In this document: one piece after another, positions 1-10,460 of the stretch
Numbering within the stretch: the stretch's first letter is position 1
How the letters are laid out: each line of letters starts with the position of its first letter
NCBI RefSeq assembly: GCF_028476545.1
Contig: NW_026732367.1
Span: 1-64,000, forward strand
Direction of reading: 5' to 3'
From: Physella acuta
Taxonomy: Eukaryota; Mollusca; Gastropoda; Physidae
Length of the DNA: 64,000 nucleotides
Made by a program: the position numbers and the translations under genes
Notes under the pieces: model-generated
Told to the model about the DNA's origin: nothing
Database searches by the model: none
What the model saw: only the letters and a program-made list of their open reading frames with translations

Positions 1-215
1 TTGGTTGTAAACTAATATAGAACGGTAATGTCATCGCTAACTAAATCTTAACAGCCTTCAACATAACTCTGGGCTAAACACCACTAAAAATGATATTAAA
101 ATACTACCACGATCGCACATCCATACTTTTTTTTTGTCGGACAAAGGTAGTGGAATGCTCCGGATTTTGTTCAATTGTTGCGTTTTAATTAAAGAAATGA
201 AGAAAACGATCTTAC

Positions 216-282
216 CTGCATTAACTTCAAAAATAAAATACATTGCTAAAATCAAAACAACTTTTATAAGACAAGACGCCAT
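216..282 (-). CDS. Probable first coding exon (signal peptide) of a secreted or membrane protein; gene continues off the left edge
   Basis: Reading from an ATG at 282-280 leftwards gives 22 residues beginning MASCLIKVVLILAMYFIF and ending EVNA. This is a short basic start, a hydrophobic core and a small-residue cleavage region, the layout of a secretory signal peptide. The reading ends at a strong U2 donor (GCAG|GTAAGA, GT at 215-214), leaving a phase-1 exon end, which is typical after signal-peptide exons of extracellular proteins. The open frame continues to 58 but is unremarkable past the donor, so I treat that part as intron. The rest of the gene lies beyond base 1, so the product cannot be named. 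The stretch upstream (to the right) carries a TATATAG and two CRE-like motifs, consistent with a promoter. It could still be a chance ORF with a chance donor. Confidence 0.5.
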
Positions 283-435
283 TCTCCGAAACGATTTAGA
301 AGTTTAATCAAAATAAAATGACGCTGACACTAGTTTATTAACTAGACGCCGTGGACTTTTAAACTTTGAAGAAAAACCTGATAGAGAATGTCCCGGCCGT
401 TAGAATTCTGCCTTTTTATGTACCCTGGGACAGTA

Positions 436-557
436 TTACGTCAGAGAACAAAAGAAGATCAACAGTTGGTGGCGCCTATATAGACACTGGGGGTGTGGCC
501 AGCTAGGCACGAGCTGCAGCTATGTCCACAGAGCCTCATATTGGCACTGTGACGTCA
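436..557 (-). promoter_or_regulatory. Candidate promoter of the left-edge gene: CRE-like sites and TATA-like motif
   Basis: A palindromic TGACGTCA lies at 550-557, a half-matching TTACGTCA at 436-443 and a TATATAG at 477-483. All sit 150-275 bases upstream of the putative start codon at 282. The full CRE palindrome is the binding consensus of CREB/ATF factors. Assignment to the left-edge gene is inference from position only. Confidence 0.3.
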
Positions 558-699
558 TTTCATCGCGCTCAATGGCGGTGTTTCTTGAAGTCAAATAATT
601 TTATTGCTGCTTGATGTTTTTTTTTTCGCTCATTAACAACGTATAACTTATAAGCAGACAATTTATTTTTATTGGACCGCTACACATACCCTAAACCTC

Positions 700-888
700 C
701 AGAGTTTCTTCTAGGCATATCTCTAGCCCCCCCTCCCCCCGAAAGAAATGGAATTTATATAGAAAACATACTTTTACCACTGTCATCCCCCCCCCCACGG
801 AATATGTTATCCGCCCCCCCCCCCCCCCCCCTCCAGAAAATATCAAGTGCCCCCCTCCCCCGGAGAAAAAAGTCTGGCAGTCACACTG
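700..888 (+). mobile_element. MITE family B (hAT-like, CAGTG ends), copy 1
   Basis: A 189-bp non-coding element with inverted termini. The left end reads CAGAGTTTCTTCTAGGC and the right end is related to its reverse complement. It is flanked by imperfect 8-bp duplications (TAAACCTC at 692-699, TCGACCTC at 889-896, 6 of 8 identical). The body is C-rich with long C runs and a conserved GGAATTTATATAGAAAA core. Related copies occur at 7037, 12105, 34829, 39974, 41242 and 46582. CAGNG termini and 8-bp duplications are hAT hallmarks. Confidence 0.65.
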
Positions 889-1610
889 TCGACCTCATTC
901 CAGTCTACATACGAACATTAGGCCCGACTATACTCATAATGCCGTTTTGATTAGCTTTGACCCTAACTGTATTTTCATCTTAGTGGAATCGCGCTTTGAT
1001 ATTTTATTGTGGCCAAATAGTGTGTGTACAAACGGGCGATCTCGACAGGCCGTCATAACCCACGTTCTTGTTTTAATCTAATTACAGGTTGCTGTTTAAT
1101 TACATACATACAACCTTGTTACCTTACGTCAAGGGTTTGTTATCCATGCAATTACGCTATTTATAATTGATTGGGTAAGTTAACACATCTATTTTTTGTG
1201 TCTTATCAAAAGAATTAACATTGTTTTTCTAATAAAGATGTTAAGAGTTATCTATAAAAGCCTACCAAATTTATGGCAATAAATATATCGTTGTTCAATA
1301 AAATAATTTCTACCATATTGTAATTGTTATTGTGTAGGATACGGTTAGTTTCTATAGATGATATATAACATGATAGACGTTGGTCTACGTAAATGATATA
1401 ACGTTATATGGGCGGGGGAGGGCACATTTTTTTGTTTTACAGAATATGCCCGATTTCTTAGAGATGACGATCGTCATAGATGCACCTTCATCTCTCAACG
1501 AAAACTTATACAAATAACATACCTTAGCACATAGATTCATCAATTTTTTATTTAAATGATACTAATTTAACTCATTTAGGAAATTAATTAGAACCCTATC
1601 GTGTATTCAT

Positions 1611-1862
1611 AAACAAACGTTCTATAGTTTTGAAATTAAACAAACAGTCTATAGATGTGAAATTAAACAAACATTCTATAGATTTGAAGTTAAAGTAACA
1701 TTTTTAGATGTGAAATTTAACATTCTATAGATTTGAAATTAAACAAACTTTATATAGATGTGAAATTTAACATTCTATAGATGTGACATTTTACATTCTA
1801 TAGATGTGACATTAAACATTCTATAGATGTGAAAGTAAACTTGCATTCCATAGATGTACAAT
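1611..1862. repeat. Degenerate AT-rich tandem repeat, ~25-bp unit
   Basis: About ten irregular copies of a motif containing ATTCTATAGATGTGAAATT with variable AAACAAAC spacers. There is no coding content. The rest of 889-2112 is AT-rich intergenic DNA in which I see nothing else. Confidence 0.8.
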
Positions 1863-2112
1863 TTCATAGTCTAGTTCAATATTGACCTTCCTGTCTTGTA
1901 AAAGTGGCCCGCAGACGATTTCTTTTCTATATACCGTGTGTTGATACTTCTATCAGTTTTCAAACAAAAAATCCTTTTCTAGATTTTGCTTTGGTAACAG
2001 GTATGCATGTATGCTATGTATAAAGTGTACGAGTCAAGGATATTAAGACAGTAACGATGGAAAGACAGATGGACGCTACCATATGGTAAATTAAGTTACG
2101 GAAAGATATTTA

Positions 2113-2940
2113 CTTGGTGGAGGTGGGCAGAGAATGTGGAGGTAGGCAGAGAATGTGGAGGTGGGCAGAGAATGTGGAGGTGGGCAGAGAATGTGGAGGT
2201 GGGCAGAGAATATGGAGGTGGGCAGAGAATATGGAGGTGGGCAGAGAATGTGGAGGTGGGCAGAGAATGTGGAGGTGGGCAGAGAATATGGAGGTAGGCA
2301 GAGAATGTGGAGGTGGGCAGAGAATGTGGAGGTGGGCAGAGAATGTGGAGGTGGGCAGAGAATGTGGAGGTGGGCAGAGAATATGGAGGTGGGCAGAGAA
2401 TGTGGAGGTGGGCAGAGAATGTGGAGGTGGGCAGAGAATATGGAGGTGGGCAGAGAATGTGGAGGTGGGCAGAGAATGTGGAGGTGGGCAGAGAATATGG
2501 AGGTGGGCAGAGAATGTGGAGGTGGGCAGAGAATGTGGAGGTGGGCAGAGAATATGGAGGTGGGCAGAGAATGTGGAGGTGGGCAGAGAATGTGGAGGTG
2601 GGCAGAGAATATGGAGGTGGGCAGAGAATGTGGAGGTGGGCAGAGAATGTGGAGGTGGGCAGAGAATATGGAGGTGGGCAGAGAATATGGAGGTGGGCAG
2701 AGAATGTGGAGGTGGGCAGAGAATGTGGAGGTGGGCAGAGAATATGGAGGTTGGCAGAGAATATGGAGGTGGGCAGAGAATATGGAGGTGGGCAGAGAAT
2801 GTGGAGGTGGGCAGAGAATGTGGAGGTGGGCAGAGAATATGGAGGTGGGCAGAGAATATGGAGGTGGGCAGAGAATGTGGAGGTGGGCAGAGAATGTGGA
2901 GGTGGGCAGAGAATGTGGAGGTGGGCAGAGAATGTGGAGA
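2113..2940. repeat. 19-bp minisatellite (GGAGGTGGGCAGAGAATGT), ~43 copies
   Basis: Near-perfect head-to-tail 19-bp units in two main variants, AATGTGG and AATATGG. Because 19 is not a multiple of 3, each frame cycles through all registers. The unit has no stop triplet in any forward register, so three overlapping open frames of 214-291 codons appear. None looks like a real protein. Confidence 0.97.
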
Positions 2941-3027
2941 TTGGAAGTTGAGTGACAGTCCTTGTTACGTTATGTCTGGTTGGTTATAGCGTCCCTTGTA
3001 TAGTATATATCATGATTATTTCCCTTG

Positions 3028-3165
3028 AGTGTATTCTGTGTGTGTGTGTGTATATATATATGTGTGGGAGAGAGAGTCTGTGTGTGAGCGAGAGAGTGTG
3101 TGTGTGTTGTTACATGCATGAGTGCGAGTGTGTATGCGTGCGCGTGTGTGTGTATGTAGGTATAC
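3028..3165. repeat. GT/TG-rich microsatellite stretch
   Basis: Interrupted (TG)n and (TA)n with GAGAGAG islands. Short ORFs on both strands here are low-complexity. From 3170 to 4388 I find no gene, only unique AT-rich sequence with a 68-codon ORF at 3644 that lacks recognisable features. Confidence 0.8.
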
Positions 3166-4388
3166 TTTCCTGTCTGTCTAGTGTTGTGTTCTAAGCAAAA
3201 CGACCTGAATAATGTAACAGCCCAGTCCAGTAGAGAATTGAAAGGTTCGGGCAGGAGATATTGATGCACGTACTACAGCACGAGAATGTTGAAAAATTAA
3301 AATATCGATAGAAAGAGAAGATCCGTTTCTGCTGATCTTTTCTCCGTAGTTAAATCAATAGCCCAGGATCTTCTGTTTGTGTGGGAGAATGGTCAATATT
3401 TGCTCATAATTCGATCTAGCTGTCGATTATTGATCTGGATGTTCGGCGCTAAAATCTAAATATTATCCCAAGTTTGATGGAGCTAGCAAGGGCCTTAAGG
3501 AATCGTGTCACATCAAAGACTATGCGTTCAAAATTATTGGATTGATTTTAAACTTCAATGGTGTGGTCAAGCGGTATAGCTAGTCCTATCCCAAGCAGAC
3601 ACGTGCACGGACACGTGTACTTAACTATCTCACTGGTTGCTTAATGATGTCAGTGCCGCAATGTCAGGAATACCCAACGAGGTTAAGGAAAACAAAGTTT
3701 AATAAAGGAGTGGTTACGTCCCTTATTGGAGTGGAGGCACTTCTACAAGATATTGTTTATATAGCATTACGAGATTTGAGACTTGGACTTATGAATGACA
3801 CATTTTTCTCGTTAATAAGAAGCAAACAGGTGACGTTAACTCTTGCGTAATGTTAAGTAAACTTCGTGTGGGTCGTGGTCGAATTTACATTTAGCCATTC
3901 CGAAAGTGCATTCACTCATTCATCAGAAGACTCCGCGGACGAATAGTTCTCATCATTTCGAAATAGACACAAAAACAACCCCGAGCCCTTTAAAAAAATA
4001 AAAATAAACGTATTATCTTAAATTTAAGAATATATCAACCACAACTATTTCATTTCATAATTTAAAAGTATTTTTAACGAGCTATTCAATTACAAGTGCA
4101 TCATTAAAGTTTTTAATATGCACTTCGTTCTATGGATGTGAATGCACAAAGCACTATCCACGGAATATTTTGATAGAAAAAAGTCAACACAACTAATTAA
4201 AAATAAATAACTAAAAATAAAATTCAAGTATCACTCTAAGGGATACAACTCCTATTTTATTAGCAAAGGTAAACAACTACACAATCTTTTCTCAAGGTCT
4301 TTTAAAACATTGAATTACCTGTAAACTTTAATATCTATAGAATTACTTGGCATTTAAAACAAGTTTTATTTAAAGCAGAAAACTATTT

Positions 4389-4601
4389 CCATTGGGCAGA
4401 TGAAGTAAAGTTAATCTGTTTCTTGACCTCGGTATACGAAGAGAAGATGTGATCAGCAATTTGCCCAGCCGCCTTTAGTTTCCCTAACGTGAGTTAGGTA
4501 CCCATCAGAGCTGGGTGGACTCAGGGACGTTCTACTGACCTGGACTCGGATTCGTACTCGAGACTTTCGGGTTAGCAGTCTAGCGCTCTACCGCCGTCCC
4601 T
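4389..4601 (-). mobile_element. tRNA-derived SINE, family 1, copy on - strand
   Basis: Read on the minus strand it starts with a tRNA-like head: box A-like GCGGTAGAGCGCTAGAC, then box B-like GAGTACGAATCC. A body follows (CCCTGAGTCCACCCAGCTC, CTAACTCACGTTAGGGAA) and a tail ending CTTCATCTGCCCAATGG. The same body recurs at 16127, 30776 and 46385. This is the standard architecture of a Pol III-transcribed SINE. Confidence 0.8.
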
Positions 4602-4794
4602 TATTTGTTTTTAATATAAATTATCAAAACATTGGTTGGGCTTAATCTATATATGTCTGGTGAGCTGTGGTCACGCTGTTTACATTTTACAATCATAGAG
4701 ACGGGTTTGGTGACGGCTATTAGGGGCAGATAATTTAGTTTGAAACGATTTTAAACTTAGAGGAGGTAACTAAGAGGAGGCTGCTTTCACGTGG

Positions 4795-4850
4795 GGTGGG
4801 GGGGGGGGGGGGGGGGAGGGGGGGGAGGGGGGGAGGGGGGGGGGGGGTTT
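4795..4850. repeat. Poly-G tract
   Basis: Roughly 50 bases of almost pure G with sparse A. Similar G or C homopolymers recur inside MITE families A and B. Confidence 0.9.
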
Positions 4851-5292
4851 AGTGTTTTTAAGCAAATATTTTCAGTGGCAGCATTGGTACTGTCGAATTC
4901 ACAAATTATAAATTACTGAAAAGTAGAAAAAAAAAAAACAACTAAATAGCGGCGTATGATACGCAGCGGGTCGGCTCGTTTAACATATTTTATATATACA
5001 CGTTTCAAACCATGCACTTGATTGTGTAGCTCGCAACGTTCAAGGAACAATCTTAATACCTTACAAAAGCTTATGGCTTATAGTAACAAAAGAGACCTAA
5101 ATGCACGGACTAAGTATTACATTTGAAGTATATTTGATCACGCCCAATAGTTTCATAACGTGAACACAGGCCTACATTTTAGTCTTGTTATTTTTACCTT
5201 GAGCCCTCACAGAATAAACATAACGAGGCAATAAAAATATATATCAAAAGATAATTCTTTGGTTGCTTTACACAGTCTAACATTACGATTAT

Positions 5293-5655
5293 GTGTACTT
5301 CAGAGGCGTAGCGAAGGGGGAGGGGGGGGGGGCGGGGGGGGACATATGTCCCCGGGCGCCGACCTTAGGGGGGGCGCCAAATTGAAAGTTTGAGGGGGGG
5401 GTGCAAATGAAAAGTTCGAGGGGGGGTGCAAATGAAAAGTTCGAGGGGGGGGGGTGCAAATCGAAAGTTTGAGGGGGGGGGTGCAAATGAAAAGTTCGAG
5501 AGGGGGGGTGTAAATCGGAAGTTTGAGGGGGGGGGGGTGCAAATGAAAAGTTCGAGGGGGGGGGGTGCAAATCGAAAATTTGCTCCCGAGGGGGGCGCCA
5601 AATTGAAAGTATGTCCCCGGGCGCCGGGAAGGGTCGCTACGCCTCTGGTGTACTT
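5293..5655 (+). mobile_element. MITE family A (hAT-type) with perfect 8-bp target duplication
   Basis: The element spans 5301-5647 and has terminal inverted repeats, CAGAGGCGTAGCGA at the left and TCGCTACGCCTCTG at the right. It is flanked by the identical 8-mer GTGTACTT (5293-5300 and 5648-5655). An 8-bp duplication and CAGNG termini place it with non-autonomous hAT elements. The interior is itself a G-rich minisatellite of ~30-bp units (TGCAAAT, GAAAGTT, GAGGGGGG), which generates several spurious overlapping ORFs on both strands. No transposase is present. Confidence 0.9.
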
Positions 5656-5943
5656 GTTAAGAAGGCTTAGGCCTCTGTGATATTTAGCACGCCTAGAAAA
5701 ACTGGATGAATTGTTAAGTAACTTGAGCAGTTGTGACAACCATAAAATTATTTGAACAAGTTTTATGATTGCCGGTAAAACGATAACCGGTTGTATTGAG
5801 GCTTTTATGCTGCCAGTATCACTGTTAGGATTTGTGGCAGGTCAGGTTGGGTCCAATATTCGGGGTTACTTCATTAGTGTTGGGGTTGGCATGGGGTTTG
5901 GGCTGTCCTGGGGTTGGCTATGTTCGGGCTACGGTCACGGATA

Positions 5944-6172
5944 TGATAGGGTAGGTTCAATACACACTGCCTGCCGGCGATTATAGAATAGGGTAGGTTC
6001 AATACACACTGTCGGCGATTATACGATAGGGTAGGTACGATACACACTGTCGGCGATTATACGATAGGGTAGGTTCGATACACACTGTCGGCGATTATAG
6101 GATAGGGTAGGTTCGATACACACTGCAGATGATTTTAGGATAGGGTAGGTTCGATACACTGCCGGCGAACAT
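5944..6172. repeat. 38-bp minisatellite, ~6 copies
   Basis: Units share ATAGGGTAGGTTCGATACA followed by CACTGTCGGCGATTATA, at about 38-bp spacing. A short ORF running into the array (5765-5986) has no recognisable domain. 6173-7036 holds no gene that I can see, only C runs and unique sequence. Confidence 0.9.
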
Positions 6173-7036
6173 GAATTTCCCAGCCGTAAATTTATACAAA
6201 CTTAAACTTCCCTCATGTCGTGTAGGTTTATATAGGCCTATATTTCTCTTGTCCTGTAGGTTAATATAAGCCTACATTTCTCTCCTGTAGGTTTATAACA
6301 GGCCTGTATCTCCCCCTCCCACACCACCACTTCCTGATACGCCGGTATATCCGTCTGTTAAACAAACGTAGACCATACAAAACCACCCGAGTCACCGAAC
6401 TTATGAATCCGGAATTCTTGAAATCAAGATGAAGCTGAAAATGACTTTGGGAAAATCAAGTTCCTGGTATGCACGGGGATATTGAATATATATTATATCT
6501 ATCTACTAATCTAAAACCTGTTTCAATCTAAAAGGGGAAATATAAGCAGTTATCCCCCCCCACCTCACTAATTACTTTTTAGCAGCTTTGTATTTATTTT
6601 CTGGGCTATTCATTAAAGTTCCTGCTCTGTTTCTGTATAGCATAATGTGATCATATCTTTATACGACAACGTCCCCCCCCCCCTCAATTAGCCTACCTAA
6701 ACAGGGGACGACTAAAGCAATGACGTCACTACGCTAAGTGCACTGACATCCGGGTAAGTAGGGATGGCTAAAAATAAAATAAAAATTGTTTTAGGAGACA
6801 GAAACAGTGGATGAGATGAAAGAATCAAGACGGTTGTGTCTAGACTGCGTAGGTCCGGTAGTGACATCTCATAGAGTGCCTGTGTGTGTAAATTATTCTA
6901 ATACTGTTATATCAACTACATCAGATAGACGTTTTAATTTGGCTAAAATTTGAAAAGTTAGGAGAACAATAAATAAAATAAATAATCCAATGTCTTCGTA
7001 GGTCGTAGATTTTACTAAATTGGCCTATTTTACATC

Positions 7037-7178
7037 TAGTGTTTTTTCCAGGGGTCGGGGGGGGGGGGGGGGGGGGGAGGGGGCACTTGATATTTTCGGG
7101 GGAGGGGGGCACTGGTAAAAGTATATGTTTGCTATATTAATTCAATTTCGTTGGGGGGGGGGGATAGACCTTCTTCGC
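7037..7178 (-). mobile_element. MITE family B, inverted copy
   Basis: A reverse-complement copy of family B: TAGTGTTTTTTCCAGGGG at the left, a long G run, GGCACTTGATATTTT, GTAAAAGTATATG and TTCAATTTCGTTGGGGG. The right boundary is unclear and I could not establish a target duplication. Confidence 0.55.
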
Positions 7179-7601
7179 CCCCGCCCCTCCCCTCCTTTAA
7201 TCCGCATAGAAAAAGACTCGCTTCTACTTCTTACATTTGATTTCATATTAACTAGTGGTAAGATCGAAATATTTTGTCTTCTCTAAATTAACAACTCTAA
7301 ACATGGTAATAGTTGGCATAGTTTATTTTTCCATTATTGTAACACTTCTTTAAAAATCTTGACAACTTTATTTTCATTAATCGATTTACTCACTGCAATA
7401 ACTAACATGATATAAAAACTCAAGAAACATAATTCACAGGACGAAAGTAATTTAAATAAAAATGAGTTATCCAACTTGTTGTGCTCGGAATGACCTTTAA
7501 CCTCTTCTAACATTTTGTAAAGGAACTGTAAGATAAGTGGATTTAGCCTACTGGATCAACTAAAATAGTAATACTGCTGCGTCACTTTTATTAGATCCTG
7601 C

Positions 7602-10299
7602 ATGTTTGCCACGAAGTCAAATATATTTCGATTAGTCTTATCAAGATCGAGTTTATACATCCGCTCTCCTATCGGTTCGTTTTTATCAAATTCTGCTGGC
7701 AAAGGATTGAATCATAAAAAAATGGCACTTTCAGACGAAGATGCGAAGAAAGCTTGTGTACCCGCACCACCAGAAACAGAGGTAACACCTAGATCTAGAA
7801 TCTAGATATAGATCTAGATTTAGATCTACTTATAGTATTTTTAATCGTAAGGCCTATTAATTTAAATTTAATTTGGAGCCCAAATGCAAATTGATAAAAA
7901 ATTGGTCATTCCATGGGTATCAACACTATGTATTAGTTTATATTAGTAGATCTATTAGTAATAGGTAATACAAACTTAGAGCTAGATCAATATTGTTATC
8001 AAGTTTTAACTTTAACACTTAATTTTAACTGAACCGATAAAAACAAAAAACGCATTTTGTCGTCTTAAGCTAAACTTAACTAAAATATACTGTAGATGCA
8101 GTTGTTACTCCATTTTAAGATTCACAACTACTAAAGCTAATTTTCCATTATTTTAGTAAATAGTACTAGTAGGTCTATTGTCTATTTTAAAAATTGTTTC
8201 TTCTTTTTCTCCCAGGGATTCTTCTTCCAGCAGACAATGGTTAGAATTAAAGACCCCAAGAAGTCACTTGATTTTTACTCGAGAGTAATGGGCATGACGT
8301 AAGCTTTTATTTATGGTGTTTTTTTTTATTAGATATCCATCACTAATTACAATTAGCTAATATCACTGATGAAGATACTTTAATCACAAGGCTATCATTA
8401 ACAACCACAGTCCTACACCTTACCTAAGGTGCAGTAATCTTGTTATTGAAAGTTTCATATTAATTACAAGATTTAATAATTTAATAATATTTGGACATGG
8501 TTAATGATCAATAAAAATGCATAGGTTATTTTGGATGAGTGGTAGGGCAACCTCTAGAGTTTTTTTTAGCCACACAGGCCCTAAACCAGTGTTGTTTGGT
8601 CAGGTTAATAGTTTGTATATTTATGCCAGAACCCTATTTCAAATCAATTAAATACATTATTCATCTCTCTTATTGATTAGAATTACACTAAATTTTATGA
8701 CAAATAATTTATTTTATAATTTTATAATTGTCTCTCAAAGCAAAAGGAGCCATATATATAAATCTTATTCCTTTTATTAGTTTAGTTAAAATATTATATT
8801 TAATCATAAAAAAACTAGAATTCTGAGAAATATGCTTAGTTTTTTTCCTATATTGATGATGATGATGAGCTAACCAGATCATTTTTCCAGGTTGTTGTTA
8901 AAATTAGATTTTCCATCAATGGACTTTTCTCTCTACTTTATGGGCTATGAAAACCCAGCTGATGTTCCTTCTGATCCTAAAGAACGAGCCAAATTTTGTT
9001 TTTCTAGAAAAGCTACACTAGAACTTACACAGTAAGCTATTTTTTTTTCAGAAAATTTTGTACAACTTTTTTGCCGGTTAAAAATTACTATTTAGGCTAC
9101 TTAACATATCTAAATGTAAACTAGTATAACATTCCTTAGATAATGCTGTAAGGTTTAAACTTAAACCACAGTACATAGATTTACACCATTTGATCCTATC
9201 AAGTTGAAAATATTATACATCTTCTCCCCTAGCAATTATGGGACTGAAAAAGAAGAGAAACAAGTTTATCACAATGGTAACTCTGAACCAAGAGGCTTTG
9301 GTAAGTGACTGTACTATTCCTTTCATAATAAATCAGTTGTGCACCATACATAGTCATAGAGTGAGTGCTACGTAGGCTCTGTGTTAGTTGTAATTTTTTT
9401 TCTAAAACACAATACAACAGCACAAAACAGAGGATTTCTTTTACAGTAAACATCAACTGAATAACTCTATTTAATCTATTTAATGTAAAGCTGCTAAGGG
9501 AACTAACTAGTTTGTGATAAAAAGGGACTATCTAGTTTGTGATAAAAGGGAACTAGGTAGTTTGTGATTAAAGGGAACTAACTAGTTTCTGATTTAAGGG
9601 AACTAAGGGAAGTAACTAGTTTGTGATTAAAGGGGACTATCTAGTTTGTGATAAAAGAGAACTAGGTAGTTTGTGATAAAACAATACAATGAGAAAAACA
9701 AAGATTAAGTTAATTTCTGGATAATTTTTTTAAGTCAAGTAAAATACGAATTTTAATATTATGATATAAAAACTTTTGTTTGACAACTTCAGGTCACATA
9801 GGCATTGTGGTGCCAGATGTTTATAAAGCATGTGAGAGGTTTGAGCAGCTGGGTGTACCTTTTATCAAGAAACCTGATGGAGGTGAGGCCAGAGAGTTAT
9901 TTGAGAGAAACTTTTGCTTATGTTAAGATGGTTGTAGCTGAAGTCATTTTTTTGTTTTGTGTTGAAATAGTCCTAGTGAGGTAATGTTTTGGATCTGTCT
10001 AGGTTTTTTTTTATCAGAAGTTGTTTTTTGCTTGTGCTAAAATAGTCCTAGCGAGGTACTGTTTTAGATCTGTCTAGGTGATTTTGGTGAGGTAACTTTG
10101 TTTGGCCTCAAAGAATTCAGCTTGTTTCCACTGTTTGGTTTAGTGTGCAGCTTAATAAGTCTCATAATTATAAAAGCATTTTAAGTATTAATGTAACATT
10201 TTTGTCCCAGGTAAAATGAAGGGTCTGGCATTTATTCAAGACCCAGATGGCTATTGGATTGAGATCCTTAACCCAGTAAACATGGCAGGGAGTGTGTAG
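7602..10299 (+). CDS. GLO1: Glyoxalase I (lactoylglutathione lyase), 6 exons, 216 aa
   Basis: Isomerises the hemithioacetal of methylglyoxal and glutathione to S-D-lactoylglutathione, the first step of glyoxalase detoxification. Coding exons: 7602-7781, 8216-8298, 8891-9031, 9233-9300, 9793-9882, 10211-10299. All junctions are GT-AG and phases agree; total 651 bases. From about residue 61 the protein aligns without gaps to my recollection of human GLO1 at a constant offset of 32. All four metal and catalytic residues are present: Gln66, Glu132, His159, Glu205 (human Gln34, Glu100, His127, Glu173). Diagnostic stretches include QQTM, KKSLDFY, ATLELTHN, PRGFGHIGI and [13 protein letters not shown]. 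The first 40 residues have no counterpart in the cytosolic human form and are rich in Arg, Ser and hydrophobics with no acidic residue, like a mitochondrial presequence. A second in-frame ATG (7722, Met41) has a much stronger start context. Convergent with XDH. Confidence 0.97.
7716..7725 (+). promoter_or_regulatory. Strong internal start context in GLO1 exon 1 (Met41)
   Basis: The ATG at 7722 has A at -3 and G at +4, the favourable animal context. The upstream in-frame ATG at 7602 has T at -3 and T at +4. Scanning ribosomes would be expected to use both, giving a long form and a 176-residue form close in length to human GLO1 (184). Confidence 0.55.
9487..9685. repeat. 25-bp minisatellite in GLO1 intron 4, ~8 copies
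   Basis: Units read GGGAACTAACTAGTTTGTG followed by ATAAAA, with indels. It lies between exons 4 and 5 and touches neither splice site. Confidence 0.85.
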
Positions 10300-10413
10300 C
10301 AGCTCATGTGTCAACTGTTTCTGTTGTGTGTTCATCAACTACAAGTGTGTAACATTCTGGCATGGTATGCAACCGGTCAGAAGTATTATTATCTTAATCT
10401 TCCTGCGTATTGA

Positions 10414-10460
10414 ATTAAATGACCTGAATTTATGTTTGAAAATTATATGCATTGATTAAA
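10414..10460 (+). terminator. Candidate GLO1 polyadenylation signals (ATTAAA)
   Basis: ATTAAA hexamers at 10414-10419 and 10455-10460 lie 115-160 bases after the stop codon. Canonical AATAAA further downstream (about 11677) is an alternative. The choice cannot be settled without transcripts. Confidence 0.3.

Noticed and set aside
58-215. Remainder of the 74-codon minus-strand ORF past the signal peptide
   Set aside because: Follows a strong GTAAGA donor, is not recognisable and is better explained as intron.
2114-2989. Three overlapping 214-291 codon ORFs
   Set aside because: 19-bp stop-free minisatellite, same artefact.
5289-5739. Several Pro-rich ORFs of 80-124 codons
   Set aside because: Reverse-strand reading of the G-rich minisatellite in a hAT MITE. 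Same for 40516-41486.
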